This document shows, piece by piece, positions 8,561-16,850 of a DNA stretch of 54,735 nucleotides (within the stretch, counting starts at the first letter, position 1; every line of letters begins with the position of its first letter). The notes under the pieces are model-generated. The model did no database searches and was not told the DNA's origin. It saw only the letters and a program-made list of their open reading frames with translations. The position numbers and the translations under genes were made by a program. Source of the DNA: CAWVWD01 sp965662365. GTDB taxonomy: Bacteria > Bacteroidota > Bacteroidia > Chitinophagales > Saprospiraceae. The stretch spans positions 1-54,735 of the forward strand of contig CBFIHR010000024.1 in the NCBI GenBank assembly GCA_965662365.1, given 5' to 3'.

Positions 8561-9259
8561 ATGCCAAAAGAGTTGATGCTTAAAAAAGCAATTGACTCGT
8601 ATTTAATAACACACAATCAATATAATAATATGATGTTATTGGTTCTCGGAGAATGGTGGGCAGCTTTAGCAGGAATTGAAAAAATCTTCTGGGGGATTTC
8701 CATTGTTTTTAGTGGCTTATTTTTCATTCAGTTCGTACTAAGTCTTATTGGCTTAGACTTCGATACCGATGTGGATATTGATGTCGATGTTGATATGGAT
8801 ATAGACACAGGCTTTACACCCGATGCGAGTTTTACGGTTTTATCTGTTCGTAGTTTCATTGCATTTTTTACTTTTTTTGGTTGGGCAGGTGTTTCTATTT
8901 TGAGTAATGGAGGAAGTGGATATTGGGCAGTTGGAGTTGGAGCGATGGCTGGGTTTTCAGCGATGTTAGTCGTTGGTTATATCATGTATGCTTTCGCAAA
9001 ATTGCAAGATGACGGCAGTGTTTTCAATCCCTATGAAGCCTTAGATGAAGTCGGAACAGTCTATATGCGTATTCCGGCGAATAAACAAGGAGCAGGAAAA
9101 ATTCAAATTAAGTTACAAGGTTCAATCAAAGAAATAGAAGCAATTACGGCTGAATCGACAACGATTCCGACAGGTGCTTCTATTCGTGTCGTCGATATTG
9201 TTGATGATAAAATTATGTTGGTTGAGCCAATTGATAAATATTTAAACACAGGTATTTAA
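8561..9259 (+). CDS. NfeD/YqiJ-like membrane protein, flotillin partner
   Basis: A 232-residue membrane protein. Hydrophobic segments lie at about 42-65, 96-115 and 122-147. A C-terminal OB-like beta domain (about 160-232, DEVGTVYMRIPANK to VVDIVDDKIMLVEP) is as in NfeD, YuaF and YqiJ proteins. Between the first two membrane segments is an alternating aspartate run, D at every second residue over about 66-82. These proteins pair with flotillins, and a flotillin gene follows 104 bases downstream on the same strand. The start at 8561 leaves a 23-residue polar N-terminus; a second start, ATG-ATG at 8630, would give 209 residues and a more typical N-terminus. Confidence 0.8.
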   Translation: MPKELMLKKAIDSYLITHNQYNNMMLLVLGEWWAALAGIEKIFWGISIVFSGLFFIQFVLSLIGLDFDTDVDIDVDVDMDIDTGFTPDASFTVLSVRSFIAFFTFFGWAGVSILSNGGSGYWAVGVGAMAGFSAMLVVGYIMYAFAKLQDDGSVFNPYEALDEVGTVYMRIPANKQGAGKIQIKLQGSIKEIEAITAESTTIPTGASIRVVDIVDDKIMLVEPIDKYLNTGI

Positions 9260-9261
9260 TC

Positions 9262-9355
9262 TAGTTTAAGTGGTTGAGGTAGTTTCAGTAGTTTATCCCA
9301 GAATATCGGTAATAAAACTACTAAAACTGCTAAAACTACTGAAACTACCTAACTA
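9262..9355. repeat. Inverted tracts of a 9-base tandem repeat (consensus TAGTTTnAG)
   Basis: Left tract 9262-9295 holds TAGTTTAAG, TGGTTGAGG, TAGTTTCAG and a partial unit. Right tract about 9313-9355 holds the reverse-complement units CTAAAACTG, CTAAAACTA and CTGAAACTA. Together they can fold into one long imperfect hairpin between the NfeD-like and flotillin genes. The same unit recurs at 34072, 47079 and 53608. Confidence 0.85.
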
Positions 9356-9363
9356 TTAAAATT

Positions 9364-10761
9364 ATGTTTGCAGAAGCTGGAGTTGTTATTTTATTAGGCC
9401 TGTTTGGTCTTCTTGTCCTCATGGTTCTTTGGGGCGTTTCACGTTACAAGCGCTGTCCATCGGATAGAGTTTTGGTCATTTATGGTAAAACAGGCAAAAA
9501 TCAATCTGCCCGATGTATTCACGGTGGAGCAGCTTTTGTTTGGCCGGTAATTCAGGACTATGCGTATTTAGATTTAACACCGATTTCGATTGATGTTGAT
9601 TTAAGAAGTGCTTTGAGTAAGCAAAATATTCGTATTAATGTGCCTTCTCGTTTCACGGTTGGTATTTCGACTTCCGAAGGTGTTGTGATGAATGCCGCTA
9701 ATCGTTTATTGGGTTTACCTTTGTCTAATGTTAGAGATTTAGCTCAAGATATTATTATCGGTCAAATGCGTTTGGTGATTGCAATGATGGACATTGAGGA
9801 AATCAACGCTGATAGAGATAAATTCCAAGAAACTGTTTACGACCATGTTGATATTGAATTAACAAAAATCGGTTTGAAATTAATCAACGTAAACGTCACG
9901 GATATTCACGATGAATCTGGCTATATCGCTGCATTAGGAAAAGAAGCAGCGGCAAAAGCAATCAATGATGCGAAACAAAGCGTTGCCGAAAAAGACCGTG
10001 ACGGTGCAATCGGTGCGGCAAATGCAGAAGCAGAACAAAAGGTAAAAGTTGCTCAAGCAGTAGCAAGAGCAACCGAAGGGGAAAACTTAGCTAAAGTGAC
10101 TATTGCTAACTCTGAAGCGGCAAGACGTTCTAAAGAAGCGGAAGCCTTAAAAATTGCTATTTCATCTGAAAAAATCCAATCGGCAAAAGCCTTAGAAGAA
10201 GCCTACAGTGCGGAAACCGTAGCGGAGGAAGCGCGTGCAAAACGAGAAATGGCAACTCGGGAAGCCAATGAAATTGTTATTGCTAAAATCGAGCAACAGA
10301 AAAAAGTCATCGAAGCCGAAGCTGAAGCCGAAAGAATACGCCGTTTGGCACGAGGAGAAGCCGATGCGATTTTAGCACAGAAAAAAGCCGAAGCGGAAGG
10401 TTTGTTTGAGGTCTTGAGTAAGCAGGCCGAAGGTTTTGATAAAATCGTAAAAGCAGCCGGTGAAAATTCTCGTGATGCAGTTTTATTAATGATTGCAGAT
10501 AAATTACCAGAATTGGTGAAAACACAGGTCGAAGCCATTAAAAATATCAAAATTGATAAAGTCACCGTTTGGGAAGGTGGCGGACAAAATAAAGGCGAAG
10601 GCAATTCTACGTCTAAGTTCGTTTCTGGATTGTACAAATCAGTTCCACCTTTAAGCGACTTGTTCAATATGGCTGGCATGGATTTACCGGATTATTTGGG
10701 CAAAGCTCAACAGGAAAATGCTCAAGAAATTGAAGAGGCGAAGATTCTGAAAGACGAATAA
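9364..10761 (+). CDS. Flotillin-like SPFH-domain protein
   Basis: A 465-residue flotillin. One membrane-inserted N-terminal segment (about 5-24) is followed by an SPFH/band 7 domain (about 28-200), then a long Ala/Glu-rich coiled coil (about 195-360, repeated AEAE, EAERIRR and KAEAEGL motifs) and a C-terminal oligomerisation segment. It matches the FloT/YuaG and YqiK group. Flotillins scaffold ordered membrane microdomains and affect the assembly of secretion and wall enzymes. The pairing with an NfeD-like gene just upstream is the classical arrangement. The two genes are separated by an inverted 9-base repeat that could fold in the mRNA and set their ratio. Confidence 0.93.
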   Translation: MFAEAGVVILLGLFGLLVLMVLWGVSRYKRCPSDRVLVIYGKTGKNQSARCIHGGAAFVWPVIQDYAYLDLTPISIDVDLRSALSKQNIRINVPSRFTVGISTSEGVVMNAANRLLGLPLSNVRDLAQDIIIGQMRLVIAMMDIEEINADRDKFQETVYDHVDIELTKIGLKLINVNVTDIHDESGYIAALGKEAAAKAINDAKQSVAEKDRDGAIGAANAEAEQKVKVAQAVARATEGENLAKVTIANSEAARRSKEAEALKIAISSEKIQSAKALEEAYSAETVAEEARAKREMATREANEIVIAKIEQQKKVIEAEAEAERIRRLARGEADAILAQKKAEAEGLFEVLSKQAEGFDKIVKAAGENSRDAVLLMIADKLPELVKTQVEAIKNIKIDKVTVWEGGGQNKGEGNSTSKFVSGLYKSVPPLSDLFNMAGMDLPDYLGKAQQENAQEIEEAKILKDE

Positions 10762-10814
10762 GAATTTGTTACTCCTCTGGTTAAGGTGAGCCGAAAATAG
10801 GCCACCATAAACTC

Positions 10815-10850
10815 GAAACCGTTATTCTTTTTAAGGAATAACGGTTTCAT
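10815..10850. terminator. Bidirectional terminator between flotillin and DUF5606 genes
   Basis: GAAACCGTTATTC (10815-10827) pairs with GAATAACGGTTTC (10836-10848), with AT-rich flanks on both sides. It serves the converging genes. Confidence 0.85.
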
Positions 10851-10875
10851 ATTTTATTAAAGCGGTCTTAAGGAA

Positions 10876-11337
10876 TTATTCTACGACTTCTACGTCAACA
10901 TCGCCAACAGCCTCAACATTTGCTTCATCAGATTCTACTTTCTCTACTAACAAATCACGCTCGCTTAAGTAATTGAACCATTTGATGATTTTTTTGATAT
11001 CACTGACGTAAACCTGCTCACGATTGTAACTTGGCAAAACTTGCTCGAAGTAAGCCTTCAGATCATCACTACTTGATTTTACATCAGCAGGAGGATTCTC
11101 GTCACTTTGTTCTTTCATTTTACCTAAAACATCGCCTAAAGGAATCGTATCATCATCAGCTTCTACATAAATCGAAATTGATTCTAAAGGTGTAAAGTTA
11201 TATTTACGGCTTGAGTAAAAACGGATTTTTTTTGTATCAAAATCCTCTAAGAACAAGCCGTTCTTTTTTGTGCTAACTAACTTCATTACACTCGACACAC
11301 CGCTGACCGCAACCAGCTTTTCCATATCCATTGTCAT
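10876..11337 (-). CDS. DUF5606 family protein
   Basis: A 153-residue cytosolic protein of the Bacteroidota family DUF5606. The N-terminal half has the pattern LVAVSGVSSVMKLVS, then ISIYVEADDDTIPLGDVL; the C-terminal half is helical (YNREQVYVSDIKKIIKWFNYL) with a very acidic tail rich in Val/Glu/Asp. The function is unknown. ATG codons at residues 1, 3 and 5 (M-T-M-D-M-E) leave the exact start open; the first is used here. A -7 match on the minus strand (11536-11543) would give a leader of about 195 bases. Confidence 0.8.
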   Translation of the reverse strand: MTMDMEKLVAVSGVSSVMKLVSTKKNGLFLEDFDTKKIRFYSSRKYNFTPLESISIYVEADDDTIPLGDVLGKMKEQSDENPPADVKSSSDDLKAYFEQVLPSYNREQVYVSDIKKIIKWFNYLSERDLLVEKVESDEANVEAVGDVDVEVVE

Positions 11338-11912
11338 AATTCGTATATTTTTTTTGTTTAAATATAGAAACGTAGTTTTCGTAAATTAACGATCTAGTTA
11401 TCACGAATGACGTTTCTAATTCAAAAGACTATTTTAATTAAAATCATATTTTTTAGGTAAAGAACACTTTATATGTAAGGCGTTAAAAAAGATTTGACAC
11501 TCCATATTTTAGTATTTGAATCCCTAAAATGGCTGCAAAATTACAAATATTGAATTTATTTTAAGCGTATTTTTGAGATTTCTATCATTTTCACAAGGAA
11601 TTAAGGGTAAAAAAGCGATTTTAGGGTTTTATTAACATCTTATTTAAACGTTAATAAAGCGTTATTGCAACTTATCAACGTTATAAATTTGAAGTGGTAA
11701 AGTATCTTTATAAAAGTTATTTCGTTACAGTGAAGACGATATGGCGAAAATTTTGCTTTATCATAACTATACCATATTTTCATTTTGCATAATTTTTCAG
11801 TATGCAATTATTATTAAAAATAGAGGACACTAAATTCTATTCATAACAAAACGTGCTTTAACGATTAGAACACTATTAAAGCAATTATAATGACAAAAGA
11901 AAAAATTAGGAT
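11338..11912. other. Divergent intergenic region between DUF5606 and S41 protease genes
   Basis: 575 AT-rich bases holding promoters for both flanking genes. TAATTTTG on the minus strand (11536-11543) faces DUF5606 and TAAATTTG on the plus strand (11684-11691) faces the protease. An eight-codon ORF (11890-11916) overlaps the protease start. No longer gene is seen. Confidence 0.45.
11684..11691 (+). promoter_or_regulatory. Putative -7 element for the S41 protease gene
   Basis: TAAATTTG matches TAnnTTTG, with TTG at 11665-11667 upstream (16-base spacer, shorter than usual). It implies a leader of about 215 bases. Confidence 0.4.
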
Positions 11913-11916
11913 ATGA
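11890..11916 (+). other. Eight-codon leader ORF overlapping the S41 protease start
   Basis: ATG-ACA-AAA-GAA-AAA-ATT-AGG-ATA-TGA. Its TGA overlaps the ATG of the protease gene as ATGA, the usual layout of translational coupling. Chance is possible at this length. Confidence 0.3.
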
Positions 11917-14015
11917 AGTTGAGACAGTTTTTATTTATACCGATTATTGGTTTGCTCGTATTTGCCAGTGCTTCTTTACCAAACTACTTTAACGACAATA
12001 ACCCCGCAAAAGAGGAATTAATTGTAAGATTAGTTGTCAAAAGTTTGAATGATTATCATTATGAGCCACAAAAAATAAATGATGATTTTTCGAAAAGGGT
12101 TTATGACTTATATATGAAGCGGATGGACGCAGGCAAGCGTTTCTTGACACAAGCTGACCTAAAGCAATTAGAAAAGTATCAAACAAAATTAGACGATCAA
12201 GTCAAAGAGGCAGAGTTTGATTTTTTAAATTTATCTATCGAGCTATTCGAAAATCGTAAATCTCAAATCAAAGAGTTTTATACCGATATTTTATCAGCAC
12301 CTTTTGATTTTACAATTAATGAAGAAATCGAAATGGACGCAGAAAAATTGGACTATCCTAAAAACGAAAAGGCATTAAAGGAACTTTGGAGAAAGTCGTT
12401 GAAGTATCAAGTAATGGCTCGTGTTGCGGATATGATGGACGAAGAAGAAGTAGCCGACAATGGAAAAGATATGGCACCGGCTTCTTTTGCTGAATTAGAA
12501 AAAAAGGCTCGAGAAAGAGTTTTAAAAACACACGATGATTGGTTCAATCGTATGAACAAAGTCGATAGAGAAGATCGATTCAGTATGTATGTGAATAGTA
12601 TCACAGCGGCTTACGATCCTCACACCAACTATTTCCCGCCACAAGATAAAGAGTCTTTTGATATTTCGATGTCTGGTCGTTTAGAAGGGATCGGTGCGAG
12701 ATTACAAGAAGATGGAAAATATATCAAAGTTGTGAGTATCGTTACAGGAAGTCCATGTTGGAAACAAGGGGACTTGGAAGTTGGCGATAAAATCACTGCA
12801 GTTGCTCAAGGCAAAGATGAACCGGTTGATGCAACAGATATGCCGATTGATGATGTCGTTAGTATGATTCGTGGCGAGAAAGGAACGGAAGTTCGTTTGA
12901 CCGTCAAAAAACGAGATAACTCGCTACAAGTAGTGCCGATCATTCGTGATATTGTCGTGATGGAGGAAAGTTACGCTAAGTCTGCAATTTTAGAAATGAA
13001 TAATCAAAAAGTTGGTTTTATTCACTTGCCGAAGTTTTACACCGATTTCCAAAGAAATGGCGGCAGACGTTGTGCGACAGACGTAAAAGCAGAATTGACA
13101 AAATTGATGAATGAAAATGTGGACGGTGTTATTTTGGATTTACGTAGCAACGGTGGCGGTTCTTTGACTGATGTTGTTGAAATGGGCGGTTTGTTCATTG
13201 ATGAGGGCCCAATTGTCCAAGTAAAACAGGGTAACGGCATGACAAGAGTCTTGGACGATGACGATGCAGGGGTGCATTACGATGGCGAGTTGATTATCAT
13301 GGTCAATGCCTTTTCGGCTTCGGCTTCTGAAATTTTGGCGGCAGCCATGCAAGATTACGGTCGTGCGATTATCGTTGGAAGTTCAGCGACTTTCGGTAAA
13401 GGAACGGTTCAACAGTTTATTAACTTAGATGCTCGTTTACGTGCAAGTGCGATTGAGGAGTTAGGTTCGTTAGGTGCTGTAAAATTGACGACTCAAAAGT
13501 TCTACCGTGTCAATGGTGGAACGACTCAACTACAAGGTGTTGTTCCAGATATTATCATTCCTGATGATTATGCGTATGTAGAAATCGGAGAAAAAGAAGA
13601 GGATTTTGCGTTAGGTTGGGACGAAATCGACGCTGCGGAATATTTGAAAACTGATAATTACACCAAAAAAGTAAATCGTATCAAAGCTACAAGTTCTGAT
13701 CGAGTGATGAGTGATGCTGCTTTGGTCGCTATCGACAATAGTGCAAAACGTTTTAAAGAACGTCGTGACCAAACGAAATACTCATTGAATTTAGAAAATT
13801 ATCGCAGAAGACAAGCGGAATTAGAAAAAGAAAATAAGGAGTTGGACGAAATCGAAACAACTATCGAAGGCTTAATGATTGCTGCTCCAAAAGCAGATAT
13901 CGAAAGCATCGAAGCGGACGAAGCGAAAAAAGCTCGTATCGAAGAGTGGCACAAAAATCTTCAAAAAGATGCTCAGTTGAAAGAAACTTTGGCGATTATG
14001 AAAGATTTGAAATAA
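11913..14015 (+). CDS. Prc/Tsp-type carboxy-terminal processing peptidase (S41)
   Basis: A 700-residue periplasmic protease. A signal peptide or membrane anchor (about 1-20) is followed by an N-terminal helical region, a PDZ domain (about 245-335, from EGIGARLQEDGKYIKVV to VGDKITAV), the S41 catalytic core and a C-terminal helical region typical of the long Prc type. The Ser/Lys dyad is Ser470 in FSASASEILAAAMQDYG and Lys496 in TFGKGTVQ, aligned with Ser430/Lys455 of E. coli Prc. Family members trim C-termini of envelope proteins and, in E. coli, degrade peptidoglycan hydrolases such as MepS. The gene is monocistronic, with its own terminator. Confidence 0.94.
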   Translation: MKLRQFLFIPIIGLLVFASASLPNYFNDNNPAKEELIVRLVVKSLNDYHYEPQKINDDFSKRVYDLYMKRMDAGKRFLTQADLKQLEKYQTKLDDQVKEAEFDFLNLSIELFENRKSQIKEFYTDILSAPFDFTINEEIEMDAEKLDYPKNEKALKELWRKSLKYQVMARVADMMDEEEVADNGKDMAPASFAELEKKARERVLKTHDDWFNRMNKVDREDRFSMYVNSITAAYDPHTNYFPPQDKESFDISMSGRLEGIGARLQEDGKYIKVVSIVTGSPCWKQGDLEVGDKITAVAQGKDEPVDATDMPIDDVVSMIRGEKGTEVRLTVKKRDNSLQVVPIIRDIVVMEESYAKSAILEMNNQKVGFIHLPKFYTDFQRNGGRRCATDVKAELTKLMNENVDGVILDLRSNGGGSLTDVVEMGGLFIDEGPIVQVKQGNGMTRVLDDDDAGVHYDGELIIMVNAFSASASEILAAAMQDYGRAIIVGSSATFGKGTVQQFINLDARLRASAIEELGSLGAVKLTTQKFYRVNGGTTQLQGVVPDIIIPDDYAYVEIGEKEEDFALGWDEIDAAEYLKTDNYTKKVNRIKATSSDRVMSDAALVAIDNSAKRFKERRDQTKYSLNLENYRRRQAELEKENKELDEIETTIEGLMIAAPKADIESIEADEAKKARIEEWHKNLQKDAQLKETLAIMKDLK

Positions 14016-14033
14016 TATAAAATTAATAATAAG

Positions 14034-14070
14034 AAACGGCTACTTTCAAAATCTCGAAAGTAGCCGTTTT
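14034..14070 (+). terminator. Rho-independent terminator of the S41 protease gene
   Basis: AAACGGCTACTTTC (14034-14047) pairs with GAAAGTAGCCGTTT (14056-14069), followed by T and AT-rich DNA. The A run on the 5' side lets it work for the opposing gene as well. Confidence 0.9.
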
Positions 14071-14138
14071 AATAAAAATAGCGCTATGAATAAAAGCAGT
14101 AGAGCATTGATATTACTTCAGTTTATAGAATTTGCATT

Positions 14139-15230
14139 TTATTTAAATAACCATTCTGCCCCAAATTCTTCGACCAACACATTATCATAATAATCTGCTC
14201 GCTCAAAAAGGTTTTGTAGTAAAATAGAACCAGTTTCCATATTTAAATCTCGTTCAAAAATCAGTACCGATAAAACGATTTCTGAGCCTTTGATACTAAA
14301 ATTTAGGCCTTTGAGTAAATAATTTTGTTGTAATAAGTATTGATATAATTCTTGCCTCGGCTCTTGTGATAAGCGACACAAAATCGCATCACCGACGATA
14401 TAACCATCACTTTCATTATAGATAATATGAATGGTCGCACTTCCTCGCTCAACTTCCCAGGAGTTTGGGCCTTTTCGGGTCAAATCTACGTTATGACCAG
14501 TTATTTCAAGTAGGTTTTCAATTGTTCGAGCGATTCCCTCTGGTTCATAATTTTCAATTTCAAGGCTTAATTTTTTACCACAATTTGGACATTTTTCATG
14601 TTTTAATTCGCTTGCTGCTGCTAAATAATGGCACTCAAAACATTTTGTAACTATCTGATTATGAAACGATTGTTGTTTTTTATAAAAATGAATTAACGCT
14701 TGAATAATATAATCACTCGCTAAGGCAAACGCAAAAGTATCATTGATGCTATACATGGCTGAATTAATGCCCAAAATTCGACTTTGACTATCCATCACTG
14801 GACAGCCGCTTTGGTCAGAAGTGACCGGAATATCTAATTCTAAATATGTGATTTTATCCGTTTGTTCAATGGTATCGGTGAGTTCCGTTTTGATTATTTT
14901 CGCCTTACTTTCGGGAATAGCCGCAATCCAAACAGGAATTTCCGTTTCAATATTCGATAGAGTAGCGATTTCTAAGGAATTTGCTGCCCATTCTTCAGGC
15001 AATTCTAAAAAAGCAATGTCCAAGGAGTTATCTAAATACAAGACTTTCACAAAAGTTTTTCTGCTTTCTAATCGCTGTATCACAACATTTTCGTTACCTC
15101 GCACAATATGTTCGCAAGTGACAATTACTTTCCATTCTGGTAATAAAAAACCCATTCCAACACTAGTCGGTGTTGCGACTTGAACAAGAATATCCTGATA
15201 ACTTGATATTGGCTGCTGACTGCTTATCAC
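14139..15230 (-). CDS. Cytosolic trypsin-fold protease with zinc ribbon and YbjN-like tail
   Basis: A 363-residue protein with no signal peptide. Residues about 10-180 form a chymotrypsin-like fold with all three catalytic positions readable: His41 (VTCEHIV), Asp71 (NSLDIAFLEL) and Ser141 (TSDQSGCPVMD, compare GNSGGPV). A zinc ribbon follows with C197xxC200 and C214xxC217. Residues about 228-363 look like a YbjN/type III-chaperone-like alpha-beta domain (LKGLNFSIKGSEIVLSVLIF). Trypsin-fold proteases are normally exported, so a cytosolic one with a metal ribbon is unusual. It lies 92 bases downstream of a gene that also carries a YbjN-like domain, and both are probably one transcript. Substrate and role are unknown; the C-terminal assignment is the least certain. 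Confidence 0.75.
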   Translation of the reverse strand: MISSQQPISSYQDILVQVATPTSVGMGFLLPEWKVIVTCEHIVRGNENVVIQRLESRKTFVKVLYLDNSLDIAFLELPEEWAANSLEIATLSNIETEIPVWIAAIPESKAKIIKTELTDTIEQTDKITYLELDIPVTSDQSGCPVMDSQSRILGINSAMYSINDTFAFALASDYIIQALIHFYKKQQSFHNQIVTKCFECHYLAAASELKHEKCPNCGKKLSLEIENYEPEGIARTIENLLEITGHNVDLTRKGPNSWEVERGSATIHIIYNESDGYIVGDAILCRLSQEPRQELYQYLLQQNYLLKGLNFSIKGSEIVLSVLIFERDLNMETGSILLQNLFERADYYDNVLVEEFGAEWLFK

Positions 15231-15322
15231 TATATTTTGAGTGTAAAGTATGAACGATAAAATATTATTTTAGCTAAATTCAGTTCTAAGTTTTGAAAGA
15301 AAATTCCATCAATTCTTAATCG

Positions 15323-16630
15323 TTAAATATCTAATCGGCTTATCATTTCTAAATACGTTTGAGCAAAAGTTCCTAAATTTGTATAATCCAATATTTCAAT
15401 TTTAGGATTCAAATTTGGAAATGCTTTTCGATGTTTTTTAACGATTTTATTGATTGCTGATATGATTGCTTTTTTATTAAAAACGCCTAATTCCTCTTGA
15501 TATAAGTCAAAATTATAACCTAATTCTAAAAAGAAATTAGATTCTGTTATTTGATAATACAAATGAAAAAACGCTCGAATCGGCAACGGAATAGCATAGT
15601 TGAATAAGCAATATCCGACAACATAACTCGCTGAAGATAAGGCTACGTCATACTTTTCGTGCTTTATATACCATTCCATATTTGGCATTTCGCCATCAAT
15701 AAATGCCCTTACTCGGTCATGATGTACCGGCATTGTTACGCCAAATGTTGAGGTCGTTTCGTAAATTTCCTTTAGAATTTCAGATTTTGGGCGATTGATG
15801 ATTCCTTCGAATTCTTGTATCAATAAGCGACATTTGGCAGCTATCGTTTGTTCATCGTGTGCAAAATATTGTCGATTGATACGTTCCAAAACTTCCATCA
15901 CAAAACCTTCAGGACGAATCAAATAGTCTAATTTATAACACAAACTCATCAAACAATATGCTTTATTAATCGAAGGCGAAGTTGCGGGCATTTGTTGAAT
16001 ATAATGCAATGTTTCTTCGATAGAATGAATGAGAAATGCGTATTTTATATTTTTTTCGCTTTCCGCAATTTCGATAATATGACCAGAACCGACTTGTCTT
16101 AATGAATCAAACTCATCTAACAATAAATCATCTAATTTATCAGCATTTGTAGCGACTTCTTTGAGTGCGTCGTAGAGTTTGTAAGGCGAACCATCTAATA
16201 CGAAGGTATTAAATTTCATAATAACATTATTGTCGCCATCAAGTGCAAATCGCCCATATTTCAAAGAGTAATTCTTTTCCATCAATCGCTTCATAAAGTT
16301 GACTTCCAACTTTTCAGCAACAGCGACTTTAGTCTCTACTTCTACACGTTGTTCATCAGCGATACCGATGACCTTTTTAGAACCTTGCAGTAACTCAAAT
16401 CGCAATCCTTTTTCGTCTTCCCAAAATTGAACATTATCCACTTCGTCATCTCTCAAAAACTCAAAAAAGTAGGTATAAGCCCTGATATATTGACCTTTTG
16501 AAAACTCTTCCAAGGCTTTATCAAAGGCAAGTTGTTGGGCTTCTGAACGATACGCATCGCTATATCGACCGAATTTTATATTCGGTTGATTCGCTGACTT
16601 GCTACCAAAGAGTTTATTGAAAAAGCCCAT
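15323..16630 (-). CDS. Protein with YbjN-like domain, partner of the cytosolic protease
   Basis: A 435-residue cytosolic protein of no recognised full-length family. It begins with an amphipathic MGFFNKLFGSK motif. Residues about 35-60 resemble a TPR-like helix pair (FDKALEEFSKGQYIRAYTYF). Residues about 65-190 look like a YbjN/T3SS-chaperone-like domain (VQFWEDEKGLRFELLQG, then MKRLMEKNYSLKYGRFALD and NNVIMKFNTFVLDGSPY). The remaining 240 residues are helical and unassigned. It is the first gene of a minus-strand pair with the trypsin-fold protease. The shared YbjN-like fold suggests that the two proteins interact or recognise the same client, but this is inference. Confidence 0.65.
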   Translation of the reverse strand: MGFFNKLFGSKSANQPNIKFGRYSDAYRSEAQQLAFDKALEEFSKGQYIRAYTYFFEFLRDDEVDNVQFWEDEKGLRFELLQGSKKVIGIADEQRVEVETKVAVAEKLEVNFMKRLMEKNYSLKYGRFALDGDNNVIMKFNTFVLDGSPYKLYDALKEVATNADKLDDLLLDEFDSLRQVGSGHIIEIAESEKNIKYAFLIHSIEETLHYIQQMPATSPSINKAYCLMSLCYKLDYLIRPEGFVMEVLERINRQYFAHDEQTIAAKCRLLIQEFEGIINRPKSEILKEIYETTSTFGVTMPVHHDRVRAFIDGEMPNMEWYIKHEKYDVALSSASYVVGYCLFNYAIPLPIRAFFHLYYQITESNFFLELGYNFDLYQEELGVFNKKAIISAINKIVKKHRKAFPNLNPKIEILDYTNLGTFAQTYLEMISRLDI

Positions 16631-16653
16631 TTACTAAAGGTTAGTTAATCTGT

Positions 16654-16670
16654 TCCGATTTTATCGGAAT
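16654..16670. repeat. Short inverted repeat in the leader of the YbjN-domain gene
   Basis: TTCCGAT-TTT-ATCGGAA, 24 bases upstream of the start codon (minus strand). A similar CCCGA-nnnn-TCGGG hairpin occurs near 53676, so this may be a common intergenic element. Confidence 0.5.
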
Positions 16671-16820
16671 CTCCCAATATTTGGGTGGATTTATTCTTAT
16701 TTAAAGAATTATTAAAAGAATCGGCTTTCAAAGTAACGGAAATTTTTAATGAGATGCAATTAAATTTAGAGGATTGTCTCTTCGTGTCGCTTCGCTGATT
16801 ATTTTTGGTAGAAATTGGTT

Positions 16821-16838
16821 GCCGTCAAACGAAGCGGC
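16821..16838. repeat. Dispersed intergenic element CCGTCAAnCGAAGCG, copy 1
   Basis: GCCGTCAAACGAAGCGGC occurs just before the 3' end of the CBS gene. Related copies lie at 19659-19690 and 21184-21215, each next to a gene end. Confidence 0.5.
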
Positions 16839-16850
16839 TATCAGCTATGA

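Noticed and set aside
10203..10679. 158-codon antisense frame in the flotillin gene
   Set aside because: It is Ser/Ala-rich shadow sequence opposite a biased coding region, without a promoter or family match.
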